DNA from: Paulinella micropora
Taxonomy: Eukaryota; Cercozoa; Imbricatea; Euglyphida; Paulinellidae
NCBI GenBank assembly: GCA_019918135.1
Contig: WBZZ01003758.1
Coordinates: forward strand, 72,501-136,500
Direction: 5' to 3'
DNA length: 64,000 nucleotides
The notes beneath the pieces are model-generated. The model worked only from the letters and a program-made list of their open reading frames with translations, searched no databases and was not told the origin of the DNA. Of this stretch, positions 42,003 through 52,600 are shown in pieces; the stretch's first letter is position 1; the number at the start of each line of letters is the position of its first letter. A program made the translations under genes and the position numbers.

Positions 42003-42580
42003 ATATGGGGCGGTGCCGCCAGCGCGGCGCTCTCGTCCTCCAGGCGCCGCCGCTTGCGCGCCGGCACCAGCGCCGACGCGGCGGGGGGCGCCACCCCCGG
42101 GGGCGCCCGGGCCGGCAGCCCCCCGAACTCCAGCAGGCACGCCTGCCAGCCCGCGCCAGCGGCCGGCGCGGCCGCCGGCACGGCGGCGCCCGGGGGCTCG
42201 GATTCCCCGCCGTCGCCCAGCAGCTCGGTGACCTGGGCCGCCGCCTCGGCTTCCTGCTGCCACAGCCGGGCCAGGCGGGCCTGGTGGGCGGGCCGGAGCT
42301 CGCACACCACGACCGTGCGCCTGAACGTGAACTCGCCTCCTCCCGCGCGAGCGTCGTCCGCGCCGGCGAACACCTGCACCCCGCACTCGCGGGCCAGCCC
42401 GTCCCCCGTGAACAGGCACAGCTTGGACAGCCGCTGGTACAGCTCGCCCAGGTTCGTGGAGCCCCCCGCGTCCAGCACCCGGATCGGCCGGCCCGTGGCG
42501 CGGTCGAAGCCCCGGCGCACGTACTGCCCCCCGCAGTAGCGCAACACGAATTCCTCGTACGTCAGCGCGCCCCGCGGCAT
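42003..42580 (-). CDS. Unknown protein with basic NLS-like motif
   Basis: About 190 codons from the ATG at 42580. The N-terminal 85 residues look folded (L-T-Y-E-E-F-V-L-R-Y-C-G-G-Q-Y-V-R, then F-T-F-R-R-T-V-V-V-C-E-L); the rest is Ala/Pro-rich, with R-K-R-R-R-L-E-D-E, a possible nuclear localisation signal. It meets the kinase-like gene tail to tail with no spacer or stop of its own, which suggests that both 3' ends were lost at a rearrangement near 42,000. Third codon positions are nearly all G or C, more extreme than the kinase-like gene. Family not recognised. Confidence 0.45.
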
Positions 42581-44283
42581 GCCGGGCCTATCTGGCCTGG
42601 CGCCAGTGGGTGCTGCTCGAGGCCTTTACGCACGGCGAGGCGCGCCTCGCCCCCGGCCAGCCCTTCTGCGACCGCCTGGACCTGCCGCTGTGGCGCACGG
42701 AGCCCGTGCTCGCGCTCGGTGCCTCGCACGCCTGCGCCGTGCCCCTGTGCCCGCTGCCGCTGGCCCCGGGCTTCGACTGGGCCGCCGCGGCGCGCGCCGC
42801 GGCGCCCGCCGGCGCCGCCTGGTGGGCGGGCTCGGCCGCGCCCGACGTGCCCGAGGCCGCCCTGCGCCGCGACACGACCCAGACCCCCTGCGGCTGGAGC
42901 CGGGGGGTGTGCCTGGCCGGCCCGGGCCGCTGCGAGTGCGACCCGTACTTCCAGACCCGGCCCAACACCGAGGTCGTGAACCTGGTGTACTCCGCCGACG
43001 GCCGCGCCCGCGTGCCGCGCTCGTTGCGCGAGGACGCGTGCGGCGTCGACGTGCGCCAGACTTGTTACAGCGACGCGCTCGGCGCCGACACGGCCTGCAA
43101 GGAGGAAGACGACCCTCGGTATTGCACGGCGTTGCCCGCCCAGGGCTTCGTGGACAACGGCTACACCAGCTACCCGGGCGGCTACCCCGCATCCTGCACC
43201 GTCCCGCCCCCGGGCTGCTACTACGCCGCCGAGGGCCGGGCCTGCCAGCGCGCCAGCGCCCGCGCCGCCGACCGCCGCGAGTGCTTCAGCTGCGAACTGC
43301 CCCGCCTCAACCTGCGCAGCACGGCCGGCCAGGCCACGGGCCAGTGCCAGGCCACCGCAGCGAGCGGGCCGCCCCGCTGCGCCTGCGAGCCGGGCTTCTT
43401 CGGCGCCTACTGCGAGTACGTCACGGTCGACGAAGGCTGCTTCAGCTCGCGGCTCGTGCGCGAGGGGCGCAGCGACTGTGCCTGGAACTGGTACCTGGGC
43501 CAGTGGGAAAAGCTCGGCGAGTCCAACATCGACGCCGACCTGCTCGTCCCCGGCTCGCGCCTCTTCCCGCAACGCCAGTGCACCCTGCCGGCCTGCTCCG
43601 GCCGCGGCTACTGCGTGCAGGAGCGGGCTTTTCCGGACCTCGCGCACGACTTCGACGCACTGCCGCCCCTCGGCGGCTTCAGCTACCGGGTGTACCCGTC
43701 GCAGCTGCCCGGCTACGCCGACAACTACCGCGCCGAGGCGGAGGCCAATCGCACCAGGTACGCGCGCTCGCTGGCGCAGCGCTGCGTGTGCGAGCCCGGC
43801 CGCGGCGGCCGTTTCTGCGAGCACCGGCCGTGCGCGCCGGCCTGCCACGAGTCGGCGGCGTGCCTCGAGGACGTCGGCGGGCCGTCCTTCTGCGTCTGCC
43901 CCCGGGACGGCCTGGGCGTGTGCCTGCGGGCCGAGAACAGCACCTGCCGCTGTTACAGCGAACGCCACCCGGAGCTGGCCGAGCGCGCGAGAACGTGCGG
44001 GGCCAGCACGCGCAGCCGGCTGGTGCGGAGCCAGGCCGGCGCCTGGCGCTGTGAGTGCCTGGCCGGGTTCGAGTACGCCGCGCCCGCCGACGGCTGTGTC
44101 CCGCTGCCCGCCGGCCCGGCCCCCAGCCCGACACCCGGCCCGGCCGGCGGCAGTGCCAGCGGCAGCCCGCCGCCGGGCGCCACCCCTAGCCCCTGCGGCG
44201 GCCCGGCCCCGCTGGCGGGCTGGCAGCTCCTGCTGCCCAGGCACCTGTGGCCCAGCGCCTCGCCCGCCGCGTGCCAGGCCTGA
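42580..44283 (+). CDS. Cys-rich EGF-like protein, start unclear
   Basis: About 567 codons ending at 44283, in the frame beginning near 42580; no in-frame ATG is visible at the start, so the gene may be 5'-truncated, spliced or disturbed. More than 40 Cys are arranged in EGF-like blocks: C-L-A-G-P-G-R-C-E-C-D-P, C-A-C-E-P-G-F-F-G-A-Y-C, C-V-C-E-P-G-R-G-G-R-F-C and C-E-C-L-A-G-F-E-Y-A-A-P-A-D-G-C. N-glycosylation motifs N-R-T and N-S-T. The C-terminal 80 residues are Pro/Gly/Ser-rich without a membrane segment. A secreted or surface adhesion-type protein is likely. Its start lies next to that of the divergent gene on the minus strand (42580). Confidence 0.6.
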   Translation, partial: CRAYLAWRQWVLLEAFTHGEARLAPGQPFCDRLDLPLWRTEPVLALGASHACAVPLCPLPLAPGFDWAAAARAAAPAGAAWWAGSAAPDVPEAALRRDTTQTPCGWSRGVCLAGPGRCECDPYFQTRPNTEVVNLVYSADGRARVPRSLREDACGVDVRQTCYSDALGADTACKEEDDPRYCTALPAQGFVDNGYTSYPGGYPASCTVPPPGCYYAAEGRACQRASARAADRRECFSCELPRLNLRSTAGQATGQCQATAASGPPRCACEPGFFGAYCEYVTVDEGCFSSRLVREGRSDCAWNWYLGQWEKLGESNIDADLLVPGSRLFPQRQCTLPACSGRGYCVQERAFPDLAHDFDALPPLGGFSYRVYPSQLPGYADNYRAEAEANRTRYARSLAQRCVCEPGRGGRFCEHRPCAPACHESAACLEDVGGPSFCVCPRDGLGVCLRAENSTCRCYSERHPELAERARTCGASTRSRLVRSQAGAWRCECLAGFEYAAPADGCVPLPAGPAPSPTPGPAGGSASGSPPPGATPSPCGGPAPLAGWQLLLPRHLWPSASPAACQA

Positions 44284-44533
44284 AACACCCGGCCCCGCAC
44301 CAGCCGGAGGAGGAGGCCGCGGGGGCGAGCGGACAGGGCCAGAGCAGGCCCTCCCCTGACCCACCACCGGCGGGGGAAGAAAGAGGCGGGGAAGGGAGGG
44401 GAGAAGAAGGCGTAGCTCTCCACACTCGGCGGCGTTAGCAAAGTAGCAAAGCTTCGACGGGCCCCCCCCCGCAAACCCTTCCTTCCTGTCCCCTCCTTGC
44501 CAGGATTAAAGGAGCTCGCAACCTCGCAGCAGG

Positions 44534-45547
44534 ATGTCAAGCCCCGGCAGCAAGCCGCAGGCCTGCGGCCAATGTGAGATTGTGCCGGCCCAGCACCGAG
44601 ACGCGTACACTGCCACGGGAATCGTGTCTATAGTCTTGGCCGAAAAGAAAGACTCGACGCGCGTAGTTCTGATCGGAGAGCGCCATGTTGACCACGACGA
44701 AGTGTTGACAGACGCACAAAAGGCCGCGGTCGCCAAGTTGTTAAAAGCGCTGGTGAAATGGTCACGATGGGGCAGTACTAAGCGGTGGACGTTGATCTAC
44801 GAACAGTCGGATGCCAACATACAGTTGCGGTCGCAGACAATTGATCTGTCAAGCCCCGAGTTCAGCGACGTTCCCTTCTGCCTTGACGCAGGCCTTTGTA
44901 GTCTGACAGCCTCCGTCGCCAAAATGCCCAGATTCTCGTCCGCGGGCCTACAGCTAACCAGGGGATTCGCTAAAGCAGAGCAGGCGAGCTTGCTACCTGG
45001 TGACGCTCGGTACCTGGCCAAGACGTACCAAACTACGAATGGTGCTGAAGAAGCCAAGACGTTCACCTGCTTCCATAGCTTCGGCAATATACCATTTAGA
45101 TTGTTTAACCCCCGGGCAAGGCAAGATTCCCTGGCTATGCTCGAGTATTGGGAACGATGGACAGGCGGCGTTGAGCCCCGACATTCTCCGGAAGACCTGG
45201 CAGCGACAGCAATGGTCGCACGCGGCGAATTCAGACATTCCGTAGAAGCCTGGGCCGAGGCGTTGCAAAACCTCGAGCAGAGAGAACGAGTCCGCCTACT
45301 GACAAGTCTGCACCGAGCCGTGGCAGATCTAAAGCAAAAAGCAACCAAGGCTAGGGACGCAGATACTTTGTACCTGGAGGTGTGCAATCTGGTCCTGGAG
45401 GTCTATACCGCGGCGTCCGTGCTGCGGTGCAAGCAACCCGCGCTCGTCTATACGGGTGGTGGACACACTGGGTCCATCGTCAAGCTGTTGGAATCGAGTG
45501 GTTTGCTAACTGTGATCGACACGCTGCCAGTCCAGCGCCAAGAATGA
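44534..45547 (+). CDS. TIKI/TraB-like GX2H protein, unit B copy
   Basis: 337 residues from the ATG at 44534; looks whole and is the better reference for this gene. First GX2H motif G48-E-R-H51 after the strand V-V-L-I; second G308-G-G-H311 after L-V-Y-T. C-G-Q-C at 11-14. No signal peptide. It differs from the unit-A protein at roughly a quarter of positions. In the TIKI/TraB/EreA/ChaN superfamily the two GX2H motifs bind metal or heme across the two halves of the fold; substrates here are unknown. Preceded by the repeat-boundary word and a 250-bp spacer after the EGF-like gene; convergent with the fibre gene. Confidence 0.65.
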   Translation: MSSPGSKPQACGQCEIVPAQHRDAYTATGIVSIVLAEKKDSTRVVLIGERHVDHDEVLTDAQKAAVAKLLKALVKWSRWGSTKRWTLIYEQSDANIQLRSQTIDLSSPEFSDVPFCLDAGLCSLTASVAKMPRFSSAGLQLTRGFAKAEQASLLPGDARYLAKTYQTTNGAEEAKTFTCFHSFGNIPFRLFNPRARQDSLAMLEYWERWTGGVEPRHSPEDLAATAMVARGEFRHSVEAWAEALQNLEQRERVRLLTSLHRAVADLKQKATKARDADTLYLEVCNLVLEVYTAASVLRCKQPALVYTGGGHTGSIVKLLESSGLLTVIDTLPVQRQE

Positions 45548-45681
45548 GTGTCCGGGTGTGTCAGGGTGAGCCACGAGTGAGCCACGAGTGGTCGCGCGGG
45601 AGGCCAGCTGTCGGCCGCGGGGCCCGGCGTGCCAGTGTCCACCAGTCGTGATCGGCCCGACCCCGAGGCTTGGCAGCTCTT

Positions 45682-45737
45682 ATTAAACCCAGTCAATTTG
45701 CGCAGTGGTGCTACGCTCGGGTACAGAATTTTTTAAT
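45682..45737. terminator. Convergent ATTAAA signals, genes 1 and 2, unit B
   Basis: Plus-strand ATTAAA at 45682-45687 and minus-strand ATTAAA (TTTAAT at 45732-45737), same arrangement as in unit A. Confidence 0.5.
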
Positions 45738-45763
45738 AACCCCTGGGCAGGGCCGTGCCGGCA

Positions 45764-47472
45764 CTAGGCGGCGAGTTCGGTGACGGTCACCAAGGTCTGT
45801 CGGCCGGGGGCCGTCATGTAGTTGTTGGCGCCCTGCGTGATGCCGTTCACCTGCAGCCACACGCACCACCCGGCCGGCACATCGAGTACGCCCGCGAGAC
45901 TGAGCGAAGCGCCGTCCCCCCAGGCGGTGGCGCCGTCCCCGCGAGCACTCGCGGCTAGCCAGCCCGGCCCCTGGTAGAACGAGGGGTCAGGCGGGCCGGC
46001 CCAGTCCGAGAGACCAAAGCCCGCCTCAAACGCGAAGCCGCCCGGGTTGACGGGGTTCCGCAGCGCCAGCTGCGCCGTCAGTAGCCAGCGCCTGGTTGTC
46101 CCCCACGCGTTGCACCACCTCGTGTAATTGCCCGCCGACCAGGTAGAGTAGGTGATGCGCCCCGCGGTCGGGGTCACGAGCGGCGTGTCACTGACGAGCA
46201 CCCCAGCCGCCACGCCGGGCGTGAAGGTTTGGACAGCCGTGGACCCCCACTGGCCGGCAGTGAAGGTGACCGCGTCGATGGCCCCCGCGCTGTCGAGCTG
46301 CAGCAGCCGCGCCTGTGGGGGCAGCGACGAAGGCAGCAGCAGGTTGACACCGCCGCGGCTCGCAATCGTGCTCGAACCCACGCGCAGCAGCTGCTGGGTC
46401 TGCGCGATAGCGTAGTCGACGTACGCCCTGTTGACGACGCGCGTGGGCTCGGACGGCCACGCTATTTCTTCCCAATCAAAACGCACTTGCTTGAACAGAC
46501 AAGGGTGCTTCAGCGTCGGAAATCCAGTCAAGACCGCGTTAGCGTCAAAAATAGTCGGCACGAGCAACTCCACGTATCGAGCGGTGGCCGCGGTGGCGGG
46601 CTGCAGTGCATACCAGTACGCCGTGCTGCCAATCCACGTGTACGCGCTATCCTGTGCATGCCACACACTCCAGTCGACGCCATTGGGTGACGTGGCGGCG
46701 TACCAAGTGGTGGGCGCACCGTAAAAATCCAGGGCCCCACTAATGAGTCTAACTTCTGCTTTGAGGTAGTAACGCCGAAGCAGCACGGTCCGTCCAAAGT
46801 CGAGGCGGAGCCACTCGCCGGTGTAGTTGGTGCCAGAGTACAGCCTCGCGGCGTTGGACAAGTAGGCCAGTGACCTGTTCCAGACCAGTGCCGAGGACCA
46901 GTAGTTTTCGATCGGGCGCCCGTCACAACGTGCCACGTGGTGCCGAAAGCCCCGAACGCGTCTCCGTCCCGCGTAGCCTTGCCCGTGAAGGTGGTGCCGG
47001 TAGTGACAGTCGCAGAGGACGCGGACGCGACGAGCGGGGCGGGGGCCGTGTTGTTGGTCATGTTCAGGCTCGCGTTCACAAACACCGTCTGGTTCGGCAT
47101 GGAGGCCGGGAGCGGCAGGCTGTGCGCGTCCAGGGCATTGACGTGGGCCAGCAGTGCGGCCACGGTGGCGGCGCCCAGCTGGGCCGCCGTCACTTGGTGC
47201 GGGTTGTTGTAGTCGGCCAGGTGCGTCGGGCACACGCTCTGGCAGTCGGGCGGCGGTGGAGTGTGCGCGCTCAGGTTGTTGACGTGGGCCAGCAGCGCCC
47301 CCACGGTGGCGGCGCCCAGCTGGGCCGCGGACACTTGGTGCGGGTTGTTGTAGTCGGCCAGGTGCGCCGGGCACACGCTCTGGCAGTCGGGAAGGTACGG
47401 GCACAGCGCGCTGCACCGGAGCGCCAGCAGCAGCAGCCACCAGGGCCACCAGGCTAAGCTCGCTGGTGGCAT
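45764..47472 (-). CDS. Secreted fibre-like lectin, unit B
   Basis: About 570 codons from the ATG at 47472. Same plan as the unit-A fibre: signal peptide (P-A-S-L-A-W-W-P-W-W-L-L-L), two tail-fibre repeats (D-Y-N-N-P-H-Q-V) instead of three, discoidin-like domain (G-E-W-L-R-L-D-F-G, T-S-P-N-G-V-D-W-S), middle piece N-R-A-Y-V-D-Y-A-I, and beta-rich head. The head is almost identical to the relic at 24225-24735 and diverged from 21833-23710. About one break. Change in repeat number between paralogues is common in fibre proteins and would alter shaft length. Confidence 0.68.
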
Positions 47473-47792
47473 GGCTAGTGCTTGGTCGGGGTGTGCTGTC
47501 CCTGGCCACTAAATTTTTTGCTGGCTTTTCTGCAAAGGGCGGCTCGCGACGCGCACAGCCAGCCGAGGCGGCGGCGGCGGGGAGTCGGCGGCGGCGCCGC
47601 TTCCTTCCCCTGCCCGGCCCCCCCCCTCCCCTCCTCCCCCTCGCCTCCCTGCCCGGCACCCTCGGGCCTGGGCCACGCCGGCGCGGGCGGCCAGGCGGCC
47701 CCGCTGTCCACGCCTCCCCCCCTCCCGGCACTGGCGCCACTCCCGGCGTCGTCGTCGTCCCACGGGCACCCCGCACAGAAAAGCTCTCGCTC

Positions 47793-48227
47793 ATGTCGGT
47801 GGCCGACCAGGCAGGGGGCGCCGCGGAGCAGACCAGACAAGTGCAGTGCGCCGCGTGCACGGGGGCCTGTGTCGTGCTAGCCTCGGCGCTAGAGGTGTGC
47901 TCGCAGTGCCGGCGAGCGGAGCTGTACCTCTGCCCGCACAAGGGGTGCTTTGCCGACGTGTGCTTCGAGTGTGGCCTGCTGACACGGCCGCACGTCTGCC
48001 TCTCGAAATGCCTCACCGGGTGTATAGCCGGGCCGCCGGGCCCGGCGCGGCGCTGGCAGGGTTGGCGAGGAGCGCCCCGGCCCGCGCCGCCGACCGCGCC
48101 ACCAACCGCGCCGCCGGCCGGGGCGCCCGGCCTGCCCTGGTGGGTCCGCCAGGGCCCCGCGCGAGACAAGACCAGCTACCCAGAGACGCGCTCCGCGCAG
48201 CTGCGACCTGCTAGCGCGGCCCCCTAG
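47793..48227 (+). CDS. Small Cys-rich zinc-ribbon-like protein, unit B
   Basis: 144 residues, whole, nearly identical to 25329-25763, including all Cys pairs and the Pro/Ala-rich tail. The conserved stretch begins upstream of the start codon and ends at the minisatellite, giving a sharp contrast with the diverged fibre and LRR genes on either side. Confidence 0.68.
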   Translation: MSVADQAGGAAEQTRQVQCAACTGACVVLASALEVCSQCRRAELYLCPHKGCFADVCFECGLLTRPHVCLSKCLTGCIAGPPGPARRWQGWRGAPRPAPPTAPPTAPPAGAPGLPWWVRQGPARDKTSYPETRSAQLRPASAAP

Positions 48228-48329
48228 CGCGGCCCCTAGCGCTCGTGCACACTCGCGAGCCGAGACTCCGCCCCCGGCGCGGGAGGAAGGAGCCGACGCC
48301 CCCCCCAGTACCCTGGAGCGCACACCGTG

Positions 48330-49080
48330 CCCCCCTGACTCACACCCAAGTTAGTAATACTCCCCCCCTAACTCACACCGAGGTTAGCGTGCCTCTACCC
48401 CCTACGCTCACACCGAGGTTAGCGTGCCTCTACCCCCCTACGCTCACACCGAGGTTAGCGTGCCTCTACCCCCTACGCTCACACCGAGGTTAGTAGTACC
48501 TCTACCCCTACGCTCACACCCAAGTTAGTGGTACCTCTACCCCTACGCTCATGCCAAAGTTAGTGGTACACCCTCCCTACGCTCACACCCAAGTTAGTGA
48601 TACCTCTACCCCTACTCTCACACCGAGGTTAGTGTGCCCCCCCCTCCCTGACTCACACCGAGGTTAGTGTGCCCCCCCCCTCCCTGACTCACACCATAGT
48701 GGTACCTCTACCCCTACGCTCACACCAGGTTAGCGTGTCTCCACCCCCTACGCTCACACCGAGGTTAGCGTGTCTCCGCCCCTACGCTCACATCCCAGTT
48801 AGTGGTACACCCCCCCCACGCTCACACCGAGGTTAGCGTGTCTCCGCCCCCTACGCTCACACCCAAGTTAGTGGTACACCCCCCCACGCTCACACCGAGG
48901 TTAGCGCGTCTCCACCCCCTACGCTCACACCCAAGTTAGTGGTACACCCCCCCCTAACTCATACCGAGGTCCCAACCCCCTACGCTCACACCCAAGTTGG
49001 TGGTACCTCTACCCCCCTGACTCACACCCAGGTTAGTGATACCCCCCCCCCCCCTAACTCATACCGAGGTTAGCATGCAC
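48330..49080 (+). repeat. 34-bp C-rich minisatellite, unit B
   Basis: About 22 units of the same two variants as in unit A (CACACCGAGGTTAGCGTG and CACACCCAAGTTAGTGGTAC types), twice the length of the unit-A array. No gene seen; 48,228-49,671 holds only this array and the LRR-gene upstream region. Confidence 0.92.
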
Positions 49081-49499
49081 CCCCCTCTTCCCCCTCCCCT
49101 ACATCCACACAGAAGAAGAGAAGCGGCCCCTCTCCGCGCGGTACTCTGGACCTCACGCCCGTGCCCAGCCTCAGTCAAAGAGGAGGGCGCCCCCCTACGT
49201 TCAACCTGACTCCTACAGGACATTCTCATGCCCTGGCACTGGTGGAGACCGCAGAAGGCTGAAAACAGCCCCTCAGCGGAGCAACCCCTCCTGGCTGTCA
49301 CGCCTGTACCTCTGTTTAGTTTTACTTAAAGCCTTACCGGTGCTCCAGGCGCGCGTGTGGCGTGTCTGCGTTCGCGGCCTGCTTAGGGTGGTCCGAATCA
49401 TCCCTGCTCGTAGCTCCCCCTGGCAGTTAGCCAGGGACAACTATCGGAGGCACCTGCGCCGGTAGGCAACCGCCAATCAGTAGTAGCGACGGCTAGGCA

Positions 49500-49620
49500 G
49501 ACAGACCCCCCTGCTGCCTCCCTCTTCTTCTCTCTCTCTCTCCGTCTCTCCTCTCTCTCCCTCTCCCTCTCCGTCTCTCCCTCTCCCTCTCTCACATCTC
49601 TCTCTGCCTCTGCCACTACC
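49500..49620 (+). promoter_or_regulatory. CT-rich tract upstream of the LRR gene, unit B
   Basis: A nearly uninterrupted CTCTC pyrimidine tract ending about 50 bases before the ATG at 49672; counterpart of 26440-26535. Candidate core-promoter or leader element. Confidence 0.35.
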
Positions 49621-49671
49621 CAGTGTCTCTGCTTTGGGAAGTAAAACAGGTGCCAGAGACACAAGCTAGCC

Positions 49672-52600
49672 ATGTCACACTCATGCGCTGTCTGCGGCAA
49701 GGCTAGGGACAAACGAAGACATTCACATCCTGCTCATCATCAGAGGAAGGACACAGCGATGTCTCAGCTCGCCGCAGAGGTCAAGACCTTCCTCGACCGC
49801 CCGTCGCAGCCGGCACTGGCGGTTGTGTACCCGAGCCTGTCCTACTCGCGAGAGGGCATGGCTTGGGTCACACGGCTCGGCCGGGGCGATCGTTTCCTGA
49901 ATGCATTGGATTTGGCTTCTGCGGACGGCAAGCGGCCACCAACGGACCTACGCGAATTACTACAGCCCGTGCCTGGTCATGAACAACCGAACCCCCGAGT
50001 ACGGAGCGCGGCGGGCCGGAATGCCGTGGAGCCGGACTTGGCGCACGTGCACATCCCACCCAATCTTTGCTTGAGCTTCAACGACCAAGATATACCAGAG
50101 GGTGACGACGACGGAAGGGCGCTGGTGGATCTCCTGTTGGCCGAAGCCTGGCCCAAGCTAGCTAACCACGGGATCTGGGAATTTGTAACCGCGAGCTTCA
50201 TCAGCAACGTCAAGATGCTGGTTTGCTTGCAGCAGTACAGGCAATCACAAGGGCTTGCGCGTACCCCGCTCCTCTCTGTCACCCTCGGCTTCCTTCCGAC
50301 TCCATTCAACGAGGCACTGGTGGAACTGCTGGAAGAGCTGGCTAGTGTTAACGTAGGCTGCTTACGTTTGGTGTTCGAGGAGGACTTTATGGAGGTAGAC
50401 TCGGGGGTCCTGGACTTGCTCTGGAATTCGATACCGCGGAGCTGCACTGAGCTGCAACTGAGCAACTACCCGGTAGTACGAGAGGCGGTGCAGGGGACAA
50501 CGGAGTACAGCTTTGCAGACTTCTGGAAGGCGCACCCTAACTTGGCAAAGTTGCGTTTGGGGGAGTATACAGACGATGACAGGGGCAGCGACATACTGCT
50601 CCGTGACCTCTTCACGGAAGAGGCGGCTGAGCAGGTCACGCAGTTAGAGGTCAATCCCTGGCGCGAAGCCTCCTTGCCTGCGCTGGGCAACCTGAAGAAA
50701 CTAAGGTGCTTGAACATCGTCGTAAACGCTCTCGACTCGCGCAGGATGGAGGACTGCGGGGCAGTGCTCACGAACTGCCAAAGACAGTCTGGAAGAGCTG
50801 ACGCTCCGGTACGAATTGTCGACTGCCCAGGCGCGACAAGAGCTGCAGACAAGAGTCCGCGACTGTAAGAAGCTTACGTCATGCACTCTGTCTATCAGAG
50901 AGGCGGACCTGCTCCGAGAGCAGAAAAGTCAGCCTTGTTGGCAAGACCTCAAGATACTGTGTATCTACGTAACCAAGGAAGAGGTTGGAGAGGGTGCCCC
51001 CCATCTGCTGCAGCTGTCGGACCTGCTGCGGGGTTGGTGTCCAGTGAACCAGCTGCAACAACTTACAATCTACGTCGTGCGATCCTCCCGATCACGAAGT
51101 TGCGAGCTCATGGCCACGCCAGAAGAATGGAGCGAAATGAAGAATCTGACCCGGTTGACGCTTAGCGGTTTTGGAAGTCTCTCCCACGCCCCTACAGCGC
51201 CGGAGCTATCAAGCCTGCGGTTGGAACACCTTGGCAAGCTGGCGTACGATCTGCAGCGGCGGCTGTTTGATCCCCAGGGGGGCAGAAATAAGCTGCAAGA
51301 GCTCGACCTCGACAACTGTACTTGGCTGACCGAGAGCTTTGTCCAGCGACGCCTAGCCGCGCTGCCAAATCTACAACGGCTGCGCCTGAGCAAGCGCACC
51401 TACGGCGAGTCGGACGAGTGGACCGCGTCTCTAGCCGTATTTAATGTAAACAGGAGACAGAAGGGGCTCCCGTCAGAGGTGGTGCTCGAACTCAGCAAGC
51501 ACTGCTTTTCCGAGCCGCAGCTAAGCAAGCTGATGGACAGCCAGACCCCCGTGTGGCTTACGCGACCGGGCTTTGACCCCAACGACTACACGCGGGGCGG
51601 CGGCCGGTCCCGCGATCAGAGGCGCCTGCCCGCCGCTCCAGCAGAGGCCAGGGAAAGCAGCACGAAATGGTTACTGGCCTTGTTCGGGGTTGGCACGCTC
51701 GAGGAACAAGGAGTGCAAACGCTTAGTGAGGAAGCCGCCGATCGCATACGACTGAGGTACCTACGGAGGTTACTCGACCTTAAGTGGCAGCGAGGCACTA
51801 GATTGGAGATCCCGGCTGACGCCACGCTCACGTTTAATGCCACCAACCTGTTTGGCCTCGTGGAAGAGAAACGCTGGCACAAGTTGCCTTGGTCGCAGCT
51901 GGCGCACCATCCGCGGTGGGCCTTCCTCTCGTCTGACTTTAGCCAGAACTGCCGCTTGCTCCACCAGGTGGCAAAGTCCTGGCGTAGCGACAGCCCTGCC
52001 TCCGCTTCTGTGCGAATAGGTTGTACTGGCACGGTCCCAACCCCGGAGGATCTGACGTGGCTATCGTCGCTGCCCATCCGTGGCCTGCACCTAGACTACA
52101 ACGACTCTGAACAGGCCCCGGCTTGGCGGTGGTACCAAGCGCCCCCGACGGTGCAGGAGCTGACCATCTCGGGCCTGGACTGGGCGACACACCGAGATCC
52201 GCCAGGAGTCGGTGGCGCTGCACTGCCATTGCTAAGCAGACTGGTGCTGAACGACTGCCGAGCACCCCCTCTGTCGCTGCTCCGGAAGCTCCCAGCAGGC
52301 GGTGCACTGGCGCTGAGTACGTGCAGCGGGCTACCCCCTTTGGACCAAAAGCTGAAGCCGTTGTCGGAACTGTGCCTGGTCTGCAGTGCTAACTCCAAGT
52401 ACCAGGGGGCAACCAAGTCCATGTGTAGATTCGCTAAGAAGGTGCTTGGGTTCTCTCACCCAACCCTGCGGACGTTTAAGTGTGAGGTTACTGACTGGTC
52501 AAGCGACGAGGCCCAAGCCCAGCGGGAGCAAAAACGGGTGGCGGAAGTGTACGCCCTGGTTGGGCGCTGCCAACAGCTGGCACAGCTCCAATTGACAGCG

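Larger units (their letters stand above)
20555..44507 (+). repeat. Tandem unit A of a 24-kb direct duplication
   Basis: The words AAAGGAGCTCGCAACCTCGCAG at about 20,558 and 44,511 mark the same point in the two units, and from there gene order and orientation match through 40,664 / 63,959. The unit length is therefore about 23.95 kb. Unit A contains an extra partial fibre gene (24225-24977). Gene content and layout suggest a possibly virus-derived block, but no capsid or replication hallmark gene is visible. Confidence 0.9.

Noticed and set aside
42562-44367. 601-codon minus-strand frame over the EGF-like gene
   Set aside because: Ala/Gly/Arg-rich shadow; the plus strand has ordered Cys spacing and EGF-like blocks, the minus strand has none.
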